A DNA stretch of 64,000 nucleotides from Candidatus Gastranaerophilales bacterium (GTDB lineage: Bacteria; Cyanobacteriota; Vampirovibrionia; Gastranaerophilales; Gastranaerophilaceae): positions 62,001-126,000 of the forward strand of contig CALURJ010000002.1 in the NCBI GenBank assembly GCA_944323145.1, read 5' to 3'. Numbering within the stretch: position 1 is the first letter of the stretch; every line of letters starts with the position of its first letter. The translations under genes and the position numbers were made by a program. Positions 28,154 to 35,903 of this stretch are shown one piece after another. The notes under the pieces are model-generated. The model was given only the letters and a program-made list of their open reading frames with translations, was not told the DNA's origin and did not search any database.

Positions 28154-28654
28154 ATGAAACAGAAGGTGCTACAAATCGGCTTAATTATAATCATTCTTAC
28201 TATTTTGGTTTTAGTGTTTATTTTCGTAAAAATTACTAATAATTCAAATATATCTGATGTCGAGAAAAACTATCAAAAATCATTGAAATATATAACAAAT
28301 CAATCAGGAGTTAAACATTTCCCTGAAAAAATACCTGAGGATGCTAGAAATATAACAATATATAAAAATGCGGATTATTTTGGAAGTGAGAAAATTTATC
28401 TTAAATTTATAACAAATAAACAATATATTCAGAATGAACTTTCAAAATATGATTTTGTGGAAGTTGAAAAACCGGAAGAAAGAAATCGAAACTTGGAATT
28501 TTTGTCCTTATCTCCCGGAAACATAAGTTTATATACTTATAACCTTTATATAATTAAGAAAGGCTGTAATGAGCGAAGGAGATGTTTTTCATACGGGATT
28601 GCCGTAAACAACGAGTTAAATGAAATATTATATTATTACAGTTCTCCGGATTAA
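28154..28654 (+). CDS. Membrane-anchored protein of unknown function
   Basis: I choose ATG 28154 (MKQKVLQIGLIIIILTILVL), placed six bases after a TATAAT box. A longer frame from 28136 would start within the promoter. The 166-residue product has one N-terminal helix and a hydrophilic domain, presumably outside the membrane, with a C-terminal pair of cysteines (GCNERRRC). No family is recognised. It sits between two related membrane-protein genes in opposite orientation. Confidence 0.6.
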   Translation: MKQKVLQIGLIIIILTILVLVFIFVKITNNSNISDVEKNYQKSLKYITNQSGVKHFPEKIPEDARNITIYKNADYFGSEKIYLKFITNKQYIQNELSKYDFVEVEKPEERNRNLEFLSLSPGNISLYTYNLYIIKKGCNERRRCFSYGIAVNNELNEILYYYSSPD

Positions 28655-28703
28655 AAATAAAAAAGATGTTCCGTTTTGCAGGAATAAAATTCAAATAAAT
28701 TCT

Positions 28704-29144
28704 TTATCTGTCACTTAAGAATTTATCTTTAATCCACCACCAAATATACAAAATAACATAACTTGTAAATCCGGTCAGGCAAATTATATTAAACGGAAAT
28801 CGTTCCGGACAGTTAAAATCAAAGATAATTGGGGATATCATTGTAATTAACAAAATTCCGATTTTCCATTTCCAGCTGTGCTTTAGATTATGGATAAACT
28901 TTAACAGTATAGTTTCTTTGCTATGTTTTTCCATATATCCGTATAATATCGGTAATGCTACAATTCGAATAATAGTAGCTAATAACATCAATAATAAAAG
29001 AAAATATAAAATATAATTAGGTGTAGATTCACTAAGTAAAGCAAAAATCGTAAAAAACAAAAGAGTGGTTTTATAATCAATTAAAAAATAATTAACAGCC
29101 AAGACTATAATTACGTCATTCCAATAATATTTTAAAATATTCAT
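28704..29144 (-). CDS. Membrane protein of unknown function
   Basis: The 146-residue protein has about four hydrophobic helices with a central segment YGYMEKHSKETILLKFIHNL then HSWKWKIGILLI, comparable to the gene at 27570-28085. It lacks a ribosome site; a TAAAAT box lies six bases before the ATG on the minus strand, suggesting a leaderless transcript. It is a candidate element cargo gene. Confidence 0.55.
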   Translation of the reverse strand: MNILKYYWNDVIIVLAVNYFLIDYKTTLLFFTIFALLSESTPNYILYFLLLLMLLATIIRIVALPILYGYMEKHSKETILLKFIHNLKHSWKWKIGILLITMISPIIFDFNCPERFPFNIICLTGFTSYVILYIWWWIKDKFLSDR

Positions 29145-29167
29145 AAATGTATTTTATCAAAAACAAA

Positions 29168-29187
29168 GAGGGGAAAAGTTTCCCCTC
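29168..29187 (-). terminator. Intrinsic terminator
   Basis: GAGGGGAAA-AG-TTTCCCCTC stem followed on the minus strand by a T-rich tail, just past the end of the gene at 29195-29713. Confidence 0.75.
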
Positions 29188-29194
29188 CTCATAA

Positions 29195-29713
29195 TTAATA
29201 CATTTTAAATTTTATAGGTATTAAAATATAATAATTTTTCAGTAATCCAATTTGTTGAAGTATAAAAGCACTATTATTTATCCCTGCAGTACGCCAATTA
29301 TCAAGATGAAATTTTATCCAATCATAATCGTACAAATCAAACAGTATTCCTTTAAAATACCCGTTTTTATCAACGTTGGGTCTTATTATAGTGCCATGCC
29401 CGACAGAGTAATGTAAGTTTTTGTCCTGATTTAATTCAATAGGAATTTTGTCAGATATAAATTCCCCATTTCTGTATAATGATACAACTTGTTGTTGAAG
29501 CTGAGGTGAATTAGACAAATTTTGAGAGGTAGGGCTGTTATCCTCAAAAGCAACTCCGTTCCAGTCTAGAGGAATATCTACATTTAAATGTTTACTAATT
29601 GCTTTATTAAATTTTTTAGGAATTATCATATATTCAGGAGTCCTTGCATATGCATCCGGGAATGCTAATGCCATATCAATAAATTTCTTTGCATCCGGAC
29701 GATCTTGGTTCAT
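29195..29713 (-). CDS. Unknown protein, probably the C-terminal remnant of a larger gene
   Basis: The 172-residue frame starts MNQDRPDAKKFIDMALAFPD without a ribosome site. The same frame stays open further upstream (FFVDKFINDT before the Met), as if the gene once continued. The C-terminal region (VGHGTIIRPNV, GILFDLYDYDWIKFHLDNWR, QQIGLLKNYYILIPIKF) looks like a compact folded domain, but I cannot name it. A truncated effector or phage-derived protein is possible. Confidence 0.45.
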   Translation of the reverse strand: MNQDRPDAKKFIDMALAFPDAYARTPEYMIIPKKFNKAISKHLNVDIPLDWNGVAFEDNSPTSQNLSNSPQLQQQVVSLYRNGEFISDKIPIELNQDKNLHYSVGHGTIIRPNVDKNGYFKGILFDLYDYDWIKFHLDNWRTAGINNSAFILQQIGLLKNYYILIPIKFKMY

Positions 29714-29793
29714 TGTATCATTTATAAATTTATCGACAAAGAAACTCTAAAATTGATAAGAAAGAAGCATATCAACGTTTTATTACAACATCT

Positions 29794-30273
29794 ATGTCTA
29801 GAATAAAAACTAAGATTACCAAAGCTGTCGTTGAAGCATGCATTAATCGTATTGATGTTAATAAATATAATCCATTCATTGTAGGCAAGGATTCCGATAG
29901 AAGAAATTTTACTGCTATAGATAGTTTGAAAAATGATAAAACGTTCACTTCAAATATTATGTCTGCTAATCTCAATTTGATAAAGATATTTCCGTATTTG
30001 CTGAATTTTGTAAGCATGTATGATAAATACTATTCTTCTTTTGTGTTAAAAAAAGCTTTTACTTCATTAATCTGTTCACCAAAAGGACAAAAACAACTGG
30101 CTTTACACAGGCACTATAAGACAGATTTTATATTTAGCACCCAAAAATTTTGTAGAAATTATACTCAACGTGCTCGTCTGCGTATTAAAGATGAAAATTT
30201 TTCTTATGCTAAAACAACTCCTACCAAGTATAATCTGTACAATTTTGTCAATTATCAGCAATACTCTGTATGA
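29794..30273 (+). CDS. Doubtful frame, possibly a truncated gene
   Basis: This 159-codon frame (MSRIKTKITKAVVEACINRI onward) has no ribosome site, and its frame stays open upstream of the ATG to about 29745, where it meets the equally open end of the opposite-strand gene. The protein is basic and Asn/Lys/Phe-rich with no recognised family. It may be a 5'-truncated relic created by a rearrangement near 29.74 kb, or chance. Confidence 0.3.
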   Translation: MSRIKTKITKAVVEACINRIDVNKYNPFIVGKDSDRRNFTAIDSLKNDKTFTSNIMSANLNLIKIFPYLLNFVSMYDKYYSSFVLKKAFTSLICSPKGQKQLALHRHYKTDFIFSTQKFCRNYTQRARLRIKDENFSYAKTTPTKYNLYNFVNYQQYSV

Positions 30274-30509
30274 ACCCTATGTAAAGATTTTTTTTAATTG
30301 TATTGTTACTGTATTTAGTACGAAATTTAAATTATTTTTCAGGTGGCTTATTGTATTGATTTTTCAGGTTTTTGAGGCGTTTTTCAATTTTTTTGAAACT
30401 TGGGTGCTCGCTTTGACAGCCGGTTCTGTTATGTGTTGTAATGAAGAATGTAAGGAATGTAAAACGGCTGAAACGCTGTCTTAACAGTCCTTTACAAAGT
30501 ATTACTCTT

Positions 30510-30773
30510 GATAAAATCCAAATATAATAATAAAAATAAGGATTTTATCGTAACAGACCCAAGCGGTCAGAAAGGATAAAGTTATGAAACCGAAATAAAA
30601 GAGCCTCAGTAAATTGACCAAGACTCCAAAAATAAATTTCCATTTATATTATATAAAAAATACAAGAGTCTTTCAAGCCCCTTTGGTCAATTTACGTAAC
30701 AAATTGAAACTTATCTCGCAGACAGTGGTCTATCCGACCCTCCGCGAGGCATGGGGAAGTTTCAAATTGTACG
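30510..30773. other. Highly structured region upstream of prim-pol; candidate replication origin or structured RNA
   Basis: There are three large inverted repeats in 264 bases. First, GATAAAATCC (30510-30519) pairs with GGATTTTATC (30540-30549). Second, GTAAATTGACCAA (30609-30621) pairs with TTGGTCAATTTAC (30683-30695), with an inner GACTC/GAGTC pair. Third, CGTAACAAATTGAAACTT (30695-30712) pairs with AAGTTTCAAATTGTACG (30757-30773), with inner CTCGC/GCGAG and AGAC/GTCT. The second and third stems share base 30695 and the core AAATTGA. No gene fits here. Position just before the replication genes favours an origin. Confidence 0.5.
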
Positions 30774-30802
30774 TTGACAATTAAATAGAAGGAGAAAAGA
30801 CT

Positions 30803-31654
30803 ATGTCTGAACCTTTAGATAAAATTGTTCTCCCGATAGAAAAACTCGCTTTCATTAAGGTTATTTCTAATGGCAAGAGACCTGCTGAAAAACACGGTTT
30901 TAAGGATGGTCAAACGGGTTTTGATGTCGCGGGAACACTAGCTTCGGGCTACAATTTAGGTTTTGTTATGGAACCTGATTTTATAGCCATAGATATGGAT
31001 GAAGACGCTGAAAAAGGTTACGAAGGCATAAAGGTTATTGAAAATCTTGAAAAAGAATTAGGTAATCTGCCTTCAACCTATACTCAACGGACTCCGCGAG
31101 GAGGTTTACATAAGGTGTTTTTAGCAAAAGGTTTGAAACATAAACCTACTGGTAAAATTACACCTGCTGTAGATGTGAAGTATTCAGGTTATATTCTTTT
31201 TCATGGCTCTTGCATAAATGGTAGATACTATCAAGCTGTTGAGGGTGTTACTGAAAACGGTCAACTGATTTTTTCAGCACTGCCGCAACAATGGCTTGAT
31301 TTTATAGAAACCAGTACAGCCAAAAAGAAGACTCCTTCAAATAGCCATAGTGAATACAAGCCTGTGGTTATTGAGGGAGATTTTGGCAAAATGTATGAAA
31401 ATTGCCCATTTGTTCGCAGATGTGTTGATTATTCATACTGTTTGTCTGAGCCGGAATGGCATCAATTTGCTCGTCTAATGAATAATTTTGAACGAGGTGA
31501 AGAATTGTTTATAGAATTCAGCAAAAACCATTCAGAGTTCAATCCAGAAGAAGCTAAGAAAAAATTCTTGTATGCACGGAAATACCCAGTTAATTGCCGA
31601 ACAATTAGCGAAGTATCAAGTGCATGCAAATCTTGTAATAATTTTATAAAATAA
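30803..31654 (+). CDS. Bifunctional DNA primase/polymerase (prim-pol domain)
   Basis: The 283-residue protein matches the N-terminal prim-pol domain of archaeal/phage/plasmid replication proteins: VISNGKRPAEKHGFKDG, the catalytic acidic IAIDMDED (residues about 72-79), QRTPRGGLHKVFLAKG, and VDVKYSGYILFHGS. A Cys-containing C-terminal region (CPFVRRC, CKSCNNF) may bind zinc. It primes and possibly extends DNA for the element. An aaggag site precedes the ATG, and the helicase gene follows by 13 bases. Confidence 0.85.
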   Translation: MSEPLDKIVLPIEKLAFIKVISNGKRPAEKHGFKDGQTGFDVAGTLASGYNLGFVMEPDFIAIDMDEDAEKGYEGIKVIENLEKELGNLPSTYTQRTPRGGLHKVFLAKGLKHKPTGKITPAVDVKYSGYILFHGSCINGRYYQAVEGVTENGQLIFSALPQQWLDFIETSTAKKKTPSNSHSEYKPVVIEGDFGKMYENCPFVRRCVDYSYCLSEPEWHQFARLMNNFERGEELFIEFSKNHSEFNPEEAKKKFLYARKYPVNCRTISEVSSACKSCNNFIK

Positions 31655-31667
31655 GGAGAAAATAAAA

Positions 31668-33572
31668 ATGACAAACGAGGTCAATAAGAGTATTCAAGCG
31701 GTTAAAACACCGCTTGAATTTGCAAAAAAAGATTTTGCAATCTGGCTAGAAAGCACCAAAACGAGCATACCAAAATATGCTCATTTTGGTACAAACTGGT
31801 CTATAAAACTTCCAAAAGATGTAGCCGAACCTGACATAAAAAAAGAAATCTTCTTTTATGAGAATTGTACTTATTGCTATTCTCAAAATTATGTCGGGAA
31901 GGATAAAACACCTACTGTTGTTATTAAAAAACTTGTAAACGGTGTACCTTTCAAGGTTGATTTACAGCTTTTAATTAGTAATAACAGAACGGAAGAAAAG
32001 CCTGTTGCAACAATCTGCATAGTCTTTAAACTTAACAATGGGAAACAGTCAAAACCTATTCTTTTAGACAGTAGAGCAAAAACAAAATATAGCGATTTTG
32101 TTCATGCGACTAATAAATCGAATAATAGATTACAGTTCAATCTTGATGATGAAAGTTTTATTTTGCTGATGGAAAAGCTAAATAAACTGAAAGCTGATAC
32201 AACTCTTGTTTTCAAGAACGCAGGAAATGTAAAATATCAAGATTTTAAAGGGCGTTTATATCAAAATTGTTATATTAGCAGTAACGGAATAATTGAAGCT
32301 GATGAAGATGGCATTGTTCATGTTGATGAATCTGCTATTAAATTGGGTGATAGTTATAAAGATAAACTGCCGAAGCTCTACTTAGATGAAATTGATGTGA
32401 AAGATTTATTACAAAAATTCTTTTCACAAGCAGAACAGGTCTATAGACAAAGGTTTGATGTTTTTCTAGCGTTAGGGGCTTCAGTAATGACTATTTTCAT
32501 TGATGATATTTGGCAAAGATATCTGGGATTTCCTGTGATTTACTTGTACGGTGCCACTAAACAAGGTAAAAGCATACTGCAAGGGATTATTAGTAATATT
32601 TTCGGATATTCAAACAAAAATGTATCAATGGGTAATAGTACTGATAATGCTATTGCAATGAAATGTCATAGGGCAAATGCAATCTCTGTACTTATTAATG
32701 ATTTTGATTATTATAAGTCGCAGGGAGTTGCTTTTGAAAACAACATAGTACAATTCTATGAAGGCGGAGTTAGAGAAAAGATGTATGACGGCGTTGTTAT
32801 GAATCGTATGCCGATTAATACAACAGCTATCTTTTCATCCAATTATCTTCCTGCTGATAAACCCAAAGTTTTCAATCGAATTTTGCCGGTATATTTCCCT
32901 GAAAATGGTATTGAAACAAAGTTTATTGATGACAAATTCGTAAATGATGAAAAACGTTCACGAATCATCGCTGAACTTATGAAATTTTCTAAAGAAACCA
33001 TACTGAATAAAATAAGCGAAGTTGAAAACTGGCTGTTACAATCAAAATTCTTTAATTCAAAGGATAGAGAAAGTAATAATGTCGCAATAGCATATACCGG
33101 ATTACTTTTACTAGAAGCAATTTCAGGCTATAAACTGTCTAATCAAGAAGCAAAATTAAGAGATTACTGTTCCTGGTATGAAAATCTATTTTCATCTGAA
33201 AATTCTCCAGTTGAAAGATTTTTAAATTCTTTACCAGGATTAGTCAATACTTCAAAGTTAAAAAAGGGAATTCATTTTCACGCGAAAATAGAGGATAGAA
33301 AATTTCTTTTTACTTTTGATTTTGCTAATTGCCTTAGAGTATACAATGATTTGGCTGTGCAGGGTGATACAACCCGATACATTGATAAGAGAATGTTTGG
33401 GACAGACCTTGCATCGTCAAAGTATTTTGTTAAAAGAGGCAATCAACGCTTTAATAATCCTCAAGGGCAAGCCTACGCTTATACTTTAGATATAACTTCA
33501 CATTCAGTTGTACCTTATATTAAAGTATGGGCTCAAAAACTTGATGAATTAAACAATAATGATTCTCAATAA
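31668..33572 (+). CDS. Replicative helicase-like ATPase (DUF927-type)
   Basis: The 634-residue protein contains a Walker A-like GATKQGKSILQGIIS (about residue 300) after FPVIYLY, an acidic Walker B-like segment SVLINDFDYY, and a sensor-like region NTTAIFSSNYLPADKPKVFNRILPV. This is the pattern of DUF927/D5-like helicases that follow prim-pol genes in plasmids and satellites. The first 230 residues are element-specific. It likely unwinds the origin upstream. Confidence 0.78.
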   Translation: MTNEVNKSIQAVKTPLEFAKKDFAIWLESTKTSIPKYAHFGTNWSIKLPKDVAEPDIKKEIFFYENCTYCYSQNYVGKDKTPTVVIKKLVNGVPFKVDLQLLISNNRTEEKPVATICIVFKLNNGKQSKPILLDSRAKTKYSDFVHATNKSNNRLQFNLDDESFILLMEKLNKLKADTTLVFKNAGNVKYQDFKGRLYQNCYISSNGIIEADEDGIVHVDESAIKLGDSYKDKLPKLYLDEIDVKDLLQKFFSQAEQVYRQRFDVFLALGASVMTIFIDDIWQRYLGFPVIYLYGATKQGKSILQGIISNIFGYSNKNVSMGNSTDNAIAMKCHRANAISVLINDFDYYKSQGVAFENNIVQFYEGGVREKMYDGVVMNRMPINTTAIFSSNYLPADKPKVFNRILPVYFPENGIETKFIDDKFVNDEKRSRIIAELMKFSKETILNKISEVENWLLQSKFFNSKDRESNNVAIAYTGLLLLEAISGYKLSNQEAKLRDYCSWYENLFSSENSPVERFLNSLPGLVNTSKLKKGIHFHAKIEDRKFLFTFDFANCLRVYNDLAVQGDTTRYIDKRMFGTDLASSKYFVKRGNQRFNNPQGQAYAYTLDITSHSVVPYIKVWAQKLDELNNNDSQ

Positions 33573-33589
33573 CAAAAAATAACAATACC

Positions 33590-33614
33590 GCGATGTACTC
33601 ATAGAGTACATCGC
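33590..33614. terminator. Strong hairpin between helicase and excisionase genes
   Basis: GCGATGTACTC-ATA-GAGTACATCGC, an 11-bp perfect stem. It extends outward through imperfect AATAACA-rich and TGTTATT-rich arms (about 33570-33637). The tail lacks a clean T-run, so it could be a terminator or a protein site. Confidence 0.6.
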
Positions 33615-33621
33615 AGGTAAT

Positions 33622-33642
33622 TTGTTATTTGTTATTTTGAAA
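33622..33642. repeat. 21-base inverted copy of a sequence near the left attachment site
   Basis: These 21 bases (TGTTATTTGTTATTTTGAAA core) are the exact reverse complement of 25503-25523. Each contains tandem TGTTATT units. They could be excisionase or integrase arm sites. Confidence 0.55.
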
Positions 33643-33673
33643 AATAACTATATTTATATAAGGAGAAAAAATA

Positions 33674-33862
33674 ATGAATAATTTAATAACTTTTAATGAA
33701 TTTACTAAACTGTTAAAGGCTAACCCGAATACAGTTAAATCTTGGAAAAGACGTGGAGATTTACCGCCCGAGATATTTTTCAAAATAGGCGGAACACTTT
33801 ATGTCTTGGAAGATAAGTTTAATGATTGGATTACAAAACAACAGGCAAAGATTGGAGCTTAA
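33674..33862 (+). CDS. Excisionase-like helix-turn-helix protein
   Basis: The 62-residue protein begins MNNLITFNEFTKLLKANPNT, then VKSWKRRGDLPPEIFFKIGG, a MerR/Xis-type winged helix-turn-helix. The wing LYVLEDKFNDWI is typical of excisionase/AlpA-like DNA-binding proteins. An aaggag site precedes it, and the integrase starts one base after its stop. This supports a role in excision or in control of the integrase. Confidence 0.8.
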   Translation: MNNLITFNEFTKLLKANPNTVKSWKRRGDLPPEIFFKIGGTLYVLEDKFNDWITKQQAKIGA

Positions 33863-33863
33863 T

Positions 33864-34940
33864 ATGAGTGTATATAAGAAGAAAAATAATAAATGGTATT
33901 ACCAGTTTATGTTAAATGGTGAAAGGAAGCACGGGATTTGTCCCGGTGCTTCCGATAAAAAAGAAGCTGAACAATACGAAAATAGTATCAAGTTCAGACT
34001 GGCACAACAACAAAACGGATTTATGCCAAGAGAAGAAAAGAATGTTCCACTGTATAAATTAAGAGAAGTTTATAAAATTTATGCAAAAAATAATAAGAAA
34101 AGTTATAAAAGCGATAAGTATGCATTACAAGTGATTTTATTCTACTTTGGTGCAAATGCTATTGTTCAGCATATAACACCTACTCAAATAGAAAAGTTCA
34201 AAGAATGGTTAAAAACAGAAAGAGAAGTTAAAAATTCCACAATTAATCATTATTTAGTGCTGTTGAGCAAAATGTTTAATGTCGGCATTGATAATGCAAT
34301 TATAAGAAATAACCCTATTCAAAAAGTATCAAAGTTAAGAGAAGACAATCATAAAATCAGATACTTAACTAAAGCAGAAGAAAGTCGATTATTTGATGAG
34401 ATTGAGCGTGAATATGAGGTTTTAGACAAATATACAAAGAAAACAAAAATTGTTCAGCCTTATTTATATCTAAAGCCTATCATTATAACGGCATTACACA
34501 CTGGTATGCGTAGAGGTGAAATATTGAACTTAAAGTGGAGTAATATTGATTTTGCTCAAGGATTTATAGAACTTCTTGAAACAAAATCTGGCAAGTCAAG
34601 AAAGATACCGATTTCAGCCTCTTTACATCAAGTTTTGAAAAATATTAAGCCTACTTCTGAATATGTATTTGTTAATCCACAGACAAATGAACCTTATAAA
34701 GATTTGAAAAAATCGTTTCATACAGTTCTTGAAAAAGCAGGAATTAAGAATTTCCGCTTTCATGATTTAAGACATACTGTTGCAACAAGACTTGTTGAGA
34801 AAGGCATAGATTTGACAGTTGTACAAGAAATCTTAGGGCATTCAAAGATTACAACAACACAAAGATATGCTCACCCTGTACCACAACGAAAACTCGATGC
34901 AATCGAAGTTCTTAACTCCTATATAAATGAGAGCCCTTAA
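33864..34940 (+). CDS. int: Tyrosine recombinase (phage-type integrase)
   Basis: I place the start at ATG 33864 (MSVYKKKNNKWYYQFMLNG), just after the excisionase stop; a longer frame from 33801 overlaps that gene. The 358-residue protein has the N-terminal AP2-like arm-binding region, a SAM-like core-binding domain, and the catalytic domain. Arg appears in HTGMRRGEILNLKW, His-x-x-Arg in FHDLRHTVATR, and GHSKITTTQRYAH contains the nucleophilic tyrosine. It would catalyse insertion into the tRNA-Asp 3' end 0.75 kb away. Confidence 0.95.
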   Translation: MSVYKKKNNKWYYQFMLNGERKHGICPGASDKKEAEQYENSIKFRLAQQQNGFMPREEKNVPLYKLREVYKIYAKNNKKSYKSDKYALQVILFYFGANAIVQHITPTQIEKFKEWLKTEREVKNSTINHYLVLLSKMFNVGIDNAIIRNNPIQKVSKLREDNHKIRYLTKAEESRLFDEIEREYEVLDKYTKKTKIVQPYLYLKPIIITALHTGMRRGEILNLKWSNIDFAQGFIELLETKSGKSRKIPISASLHQVLKNIKPTSEYVFVNPQTNEPYKDLKKSFHTVLEKAGIKNFRFHDLRHTVATRLVEKGIDLTVVQEILGHSKITTTQRYAHPVPQRKLDAIEVLNSYINESP

Positions 34941-34947
34941 CATTACG

Positions 34948-35529
34948 TTAAGGGCTTTTAGTGTGTTTATATTTTTCAAAATATTTAGATATAATATCAT
35001 AGTAAAATTCATTTATCCTTAAAATTGTATGAGTAAACGTAGAAGATAAGATTATATTCAATCCTATGCCAAACAATCTTGCATTTATATAATTTGCATC
35101 AGCGGGTACGCTACTATAACCGCTCTCATTATTTGGGAAGGCAACTTCGCAGCTATTTTCTTCAATAAATTGATATAGGATATCTTTTTGCATAGGCGTT
35201 AGTTTCATAATTACCTTTTCAGCCATTTTATATATATGTTCTAACTCGTTTAAATATTCTTCTTCCTGTTGTTTCTCAATTTGTTTTTGTCTAATATATG
35301 CTCTTACATAATTACAAGTTTTATCAAATAAAAAAATAATACTAAACAACCATATAATAAAGAAAGTACTTCGTAATATATCTGTAAAAATAGTATGAAT
35401 CATATAATGTCTAATAACGAAAAAGTCAAAGACAAAATAAGCTGTTGATATAAACAATGTGAATATAATAGTGGGATAGTTAAAGTTTTTAATTTCTTTT
35501 ATAAATAGTTCTAAAAGACTTTTATCCAT
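34948..35529 (-). CDS. Two-helix membrane protein, SieB-like (possible superinfection exclusion)
   Basis: The 193-residue protein has two membrane helices (about residues 18-40 and 48-68), a charged helical linker (RQKQIEKQQEEEYLNELEHIY), then LTPMQKDILYQFIEENSCEVAF and a C-terminal globular part. This layout resembles the SieB superinfection-exclusion family, though I judge by pattern only. Its place between integrase and attachment site, on the opposite strand, is a typical spot for defence cargo in satellites. A consensus caaggag site precedes its ATG. Confidence 0.55.
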   Translation of the reverse strand: MDKSLLELFIKEIKNFNYPTIIFTLFISTAYFVFDFFVIRHYMIHTIFTDILRSTFFIIWLFSIIFLFDKTCNYVRAYIRQKQIEKQQEEEYLNELEHIYKMAEKVIMKLTPMQKDILYQFIEENSCEVAFPNNESGYSSVPADANYINARLFGIGLNIILSSTFTHTILRINEFYYDIISKYFEKYKHTKSP

Positions 35530-35620
35530 TTTGTACTCCTTGATGAATTTTATTATAACATAACTGATGAACTATTTATGTATAAGTTGCTCAATATGAA
35601 CAAAAGTTGAGTTTATAGAA

Positions 35621-35640
35621 TTACCCACAGATTACCCACA
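35621..35640 (+). repeat. Candidate integrase arm-site pair, right end
   Basis: TTACCCAC-AG-ATTACCCACA, partner of the pair at 25453-25472, lying 46 bases from the right attachment core. Confidence 0.55.
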
Positions 35641-35653
35641 CGAATTTTCGCAT

Positions 35654-35680
35654 TAAAAAAGAGAGTCTTAAACCCTCTTA
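35654..35680 (-). terminator. Element-supplied terminator for tRNA-Asp
   Basis: On the minus strand AAGAG...CTCTT followed by a T-run lies just past the tRNA 3' end, replacing the displaced original terminator at 25292-25323. The stem is short. Confidence 0.5.
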
Positions 35681-35683
35681 AAA

Positions 35684-35761
35684 TGGCGGGAACGACGAGG
35701 CTCGAACTCGCGACCTCATGCGTGACAGGCATGCGCTCTAACCAAACTGAGCTACGCTCCC
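35684..35761 (-). tRNA. tRNA-Asp (GTC), with encoded CCA
   Basis: The minus strand folds as a full cloverleaf: acceptor GGGAGCG with CGTTCCC, D-arm GCTCAGTTTGGTTAGAGC, anticodon loop CTGTCAC (anticodon GTC), and T-arm containing GTTCGAG. A discriminator G and CCA complete the 3' end. Bases 35687-35728 are the right attachment core. Its 3' end is the element's copy. The displaced fragment at the left end lacks CCA, as does tRNA-Trp in this window. Confidence 0.96.
35687..35728 (-). repeat. Right attachment site (attR) within tRNA-Asp
   Basis: Identical over 42 bases to 25327-25368; marks the right end of the integrated element. Confidence 0.93.
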
Positions 35762-35863
35762 ATATTCTTTTGTCAATGTCTTTCGACAAGGTTTATTATA
35801 TAATGCTGAATTTTTTTTTGCAAGAGTTTTGTTTAATTTTTTGTATAAATATTTAATGTAGCA

Positions 35864-35893
35864 AAAAACAGCCCTAAATTTAGGGCTGTTTTT
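35864..35893. terminator. Intrinsic terminator
   Basis: AACAGCCCTAAA-TTTAGGGCTGTT perfect palindrome with flanking A and T runs, 11 bases beyond the stop of the GH57 gene. Confidence 0.9.
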
Positions 35894-35903
35894 GTGATGT
35901 GTG

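Larger units (their letters stand above)
25327..35728. mobile_element. 10.4 kb integrative element in tRNA-Asp (phage-satellite or IME-like)
   Basis: The element is bounded by 42-bp direct repeats made of the tRNA-Asp 3' end. It encodes a tyrosine integrase and an excisionase-like protein at its right side, a prim-pol and helicase replication module, a convergent toxin-antitoxin pair, a methyltransferase-like protein, and a set of small membrane or unknown proteins. No capsid, portal, terminase, relaxase or conjugation gene is recognisable, so transfer would depend on a helper. Matching tandem motifs near both ends are candidate integrase arm sites. The intact tRNA lies at the right junction. 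Confidence 0.88.

Noticed and set aside
30170-30484. 104-codon plus-strand frame overlapping the doubtful frame at 29794
   Set aside because: It overlaps another frame, has no ribosome site and reads as Phe/Ile-rich AT-biased translation. I could not support it.
31768-31795. ACCAAAAT/ATTTTGGT inverted repeat inside the helicase gene, resembling the antitoxin operator half-site
   Set aside because: It lies within coding sequence and only part of the operator is matched; chance is likely.
25327-35728. Complete prophage
   Set aside because: No capsid, portal, terminase, tail or lysis gene is recognisable and the size is only 10.4 kb.
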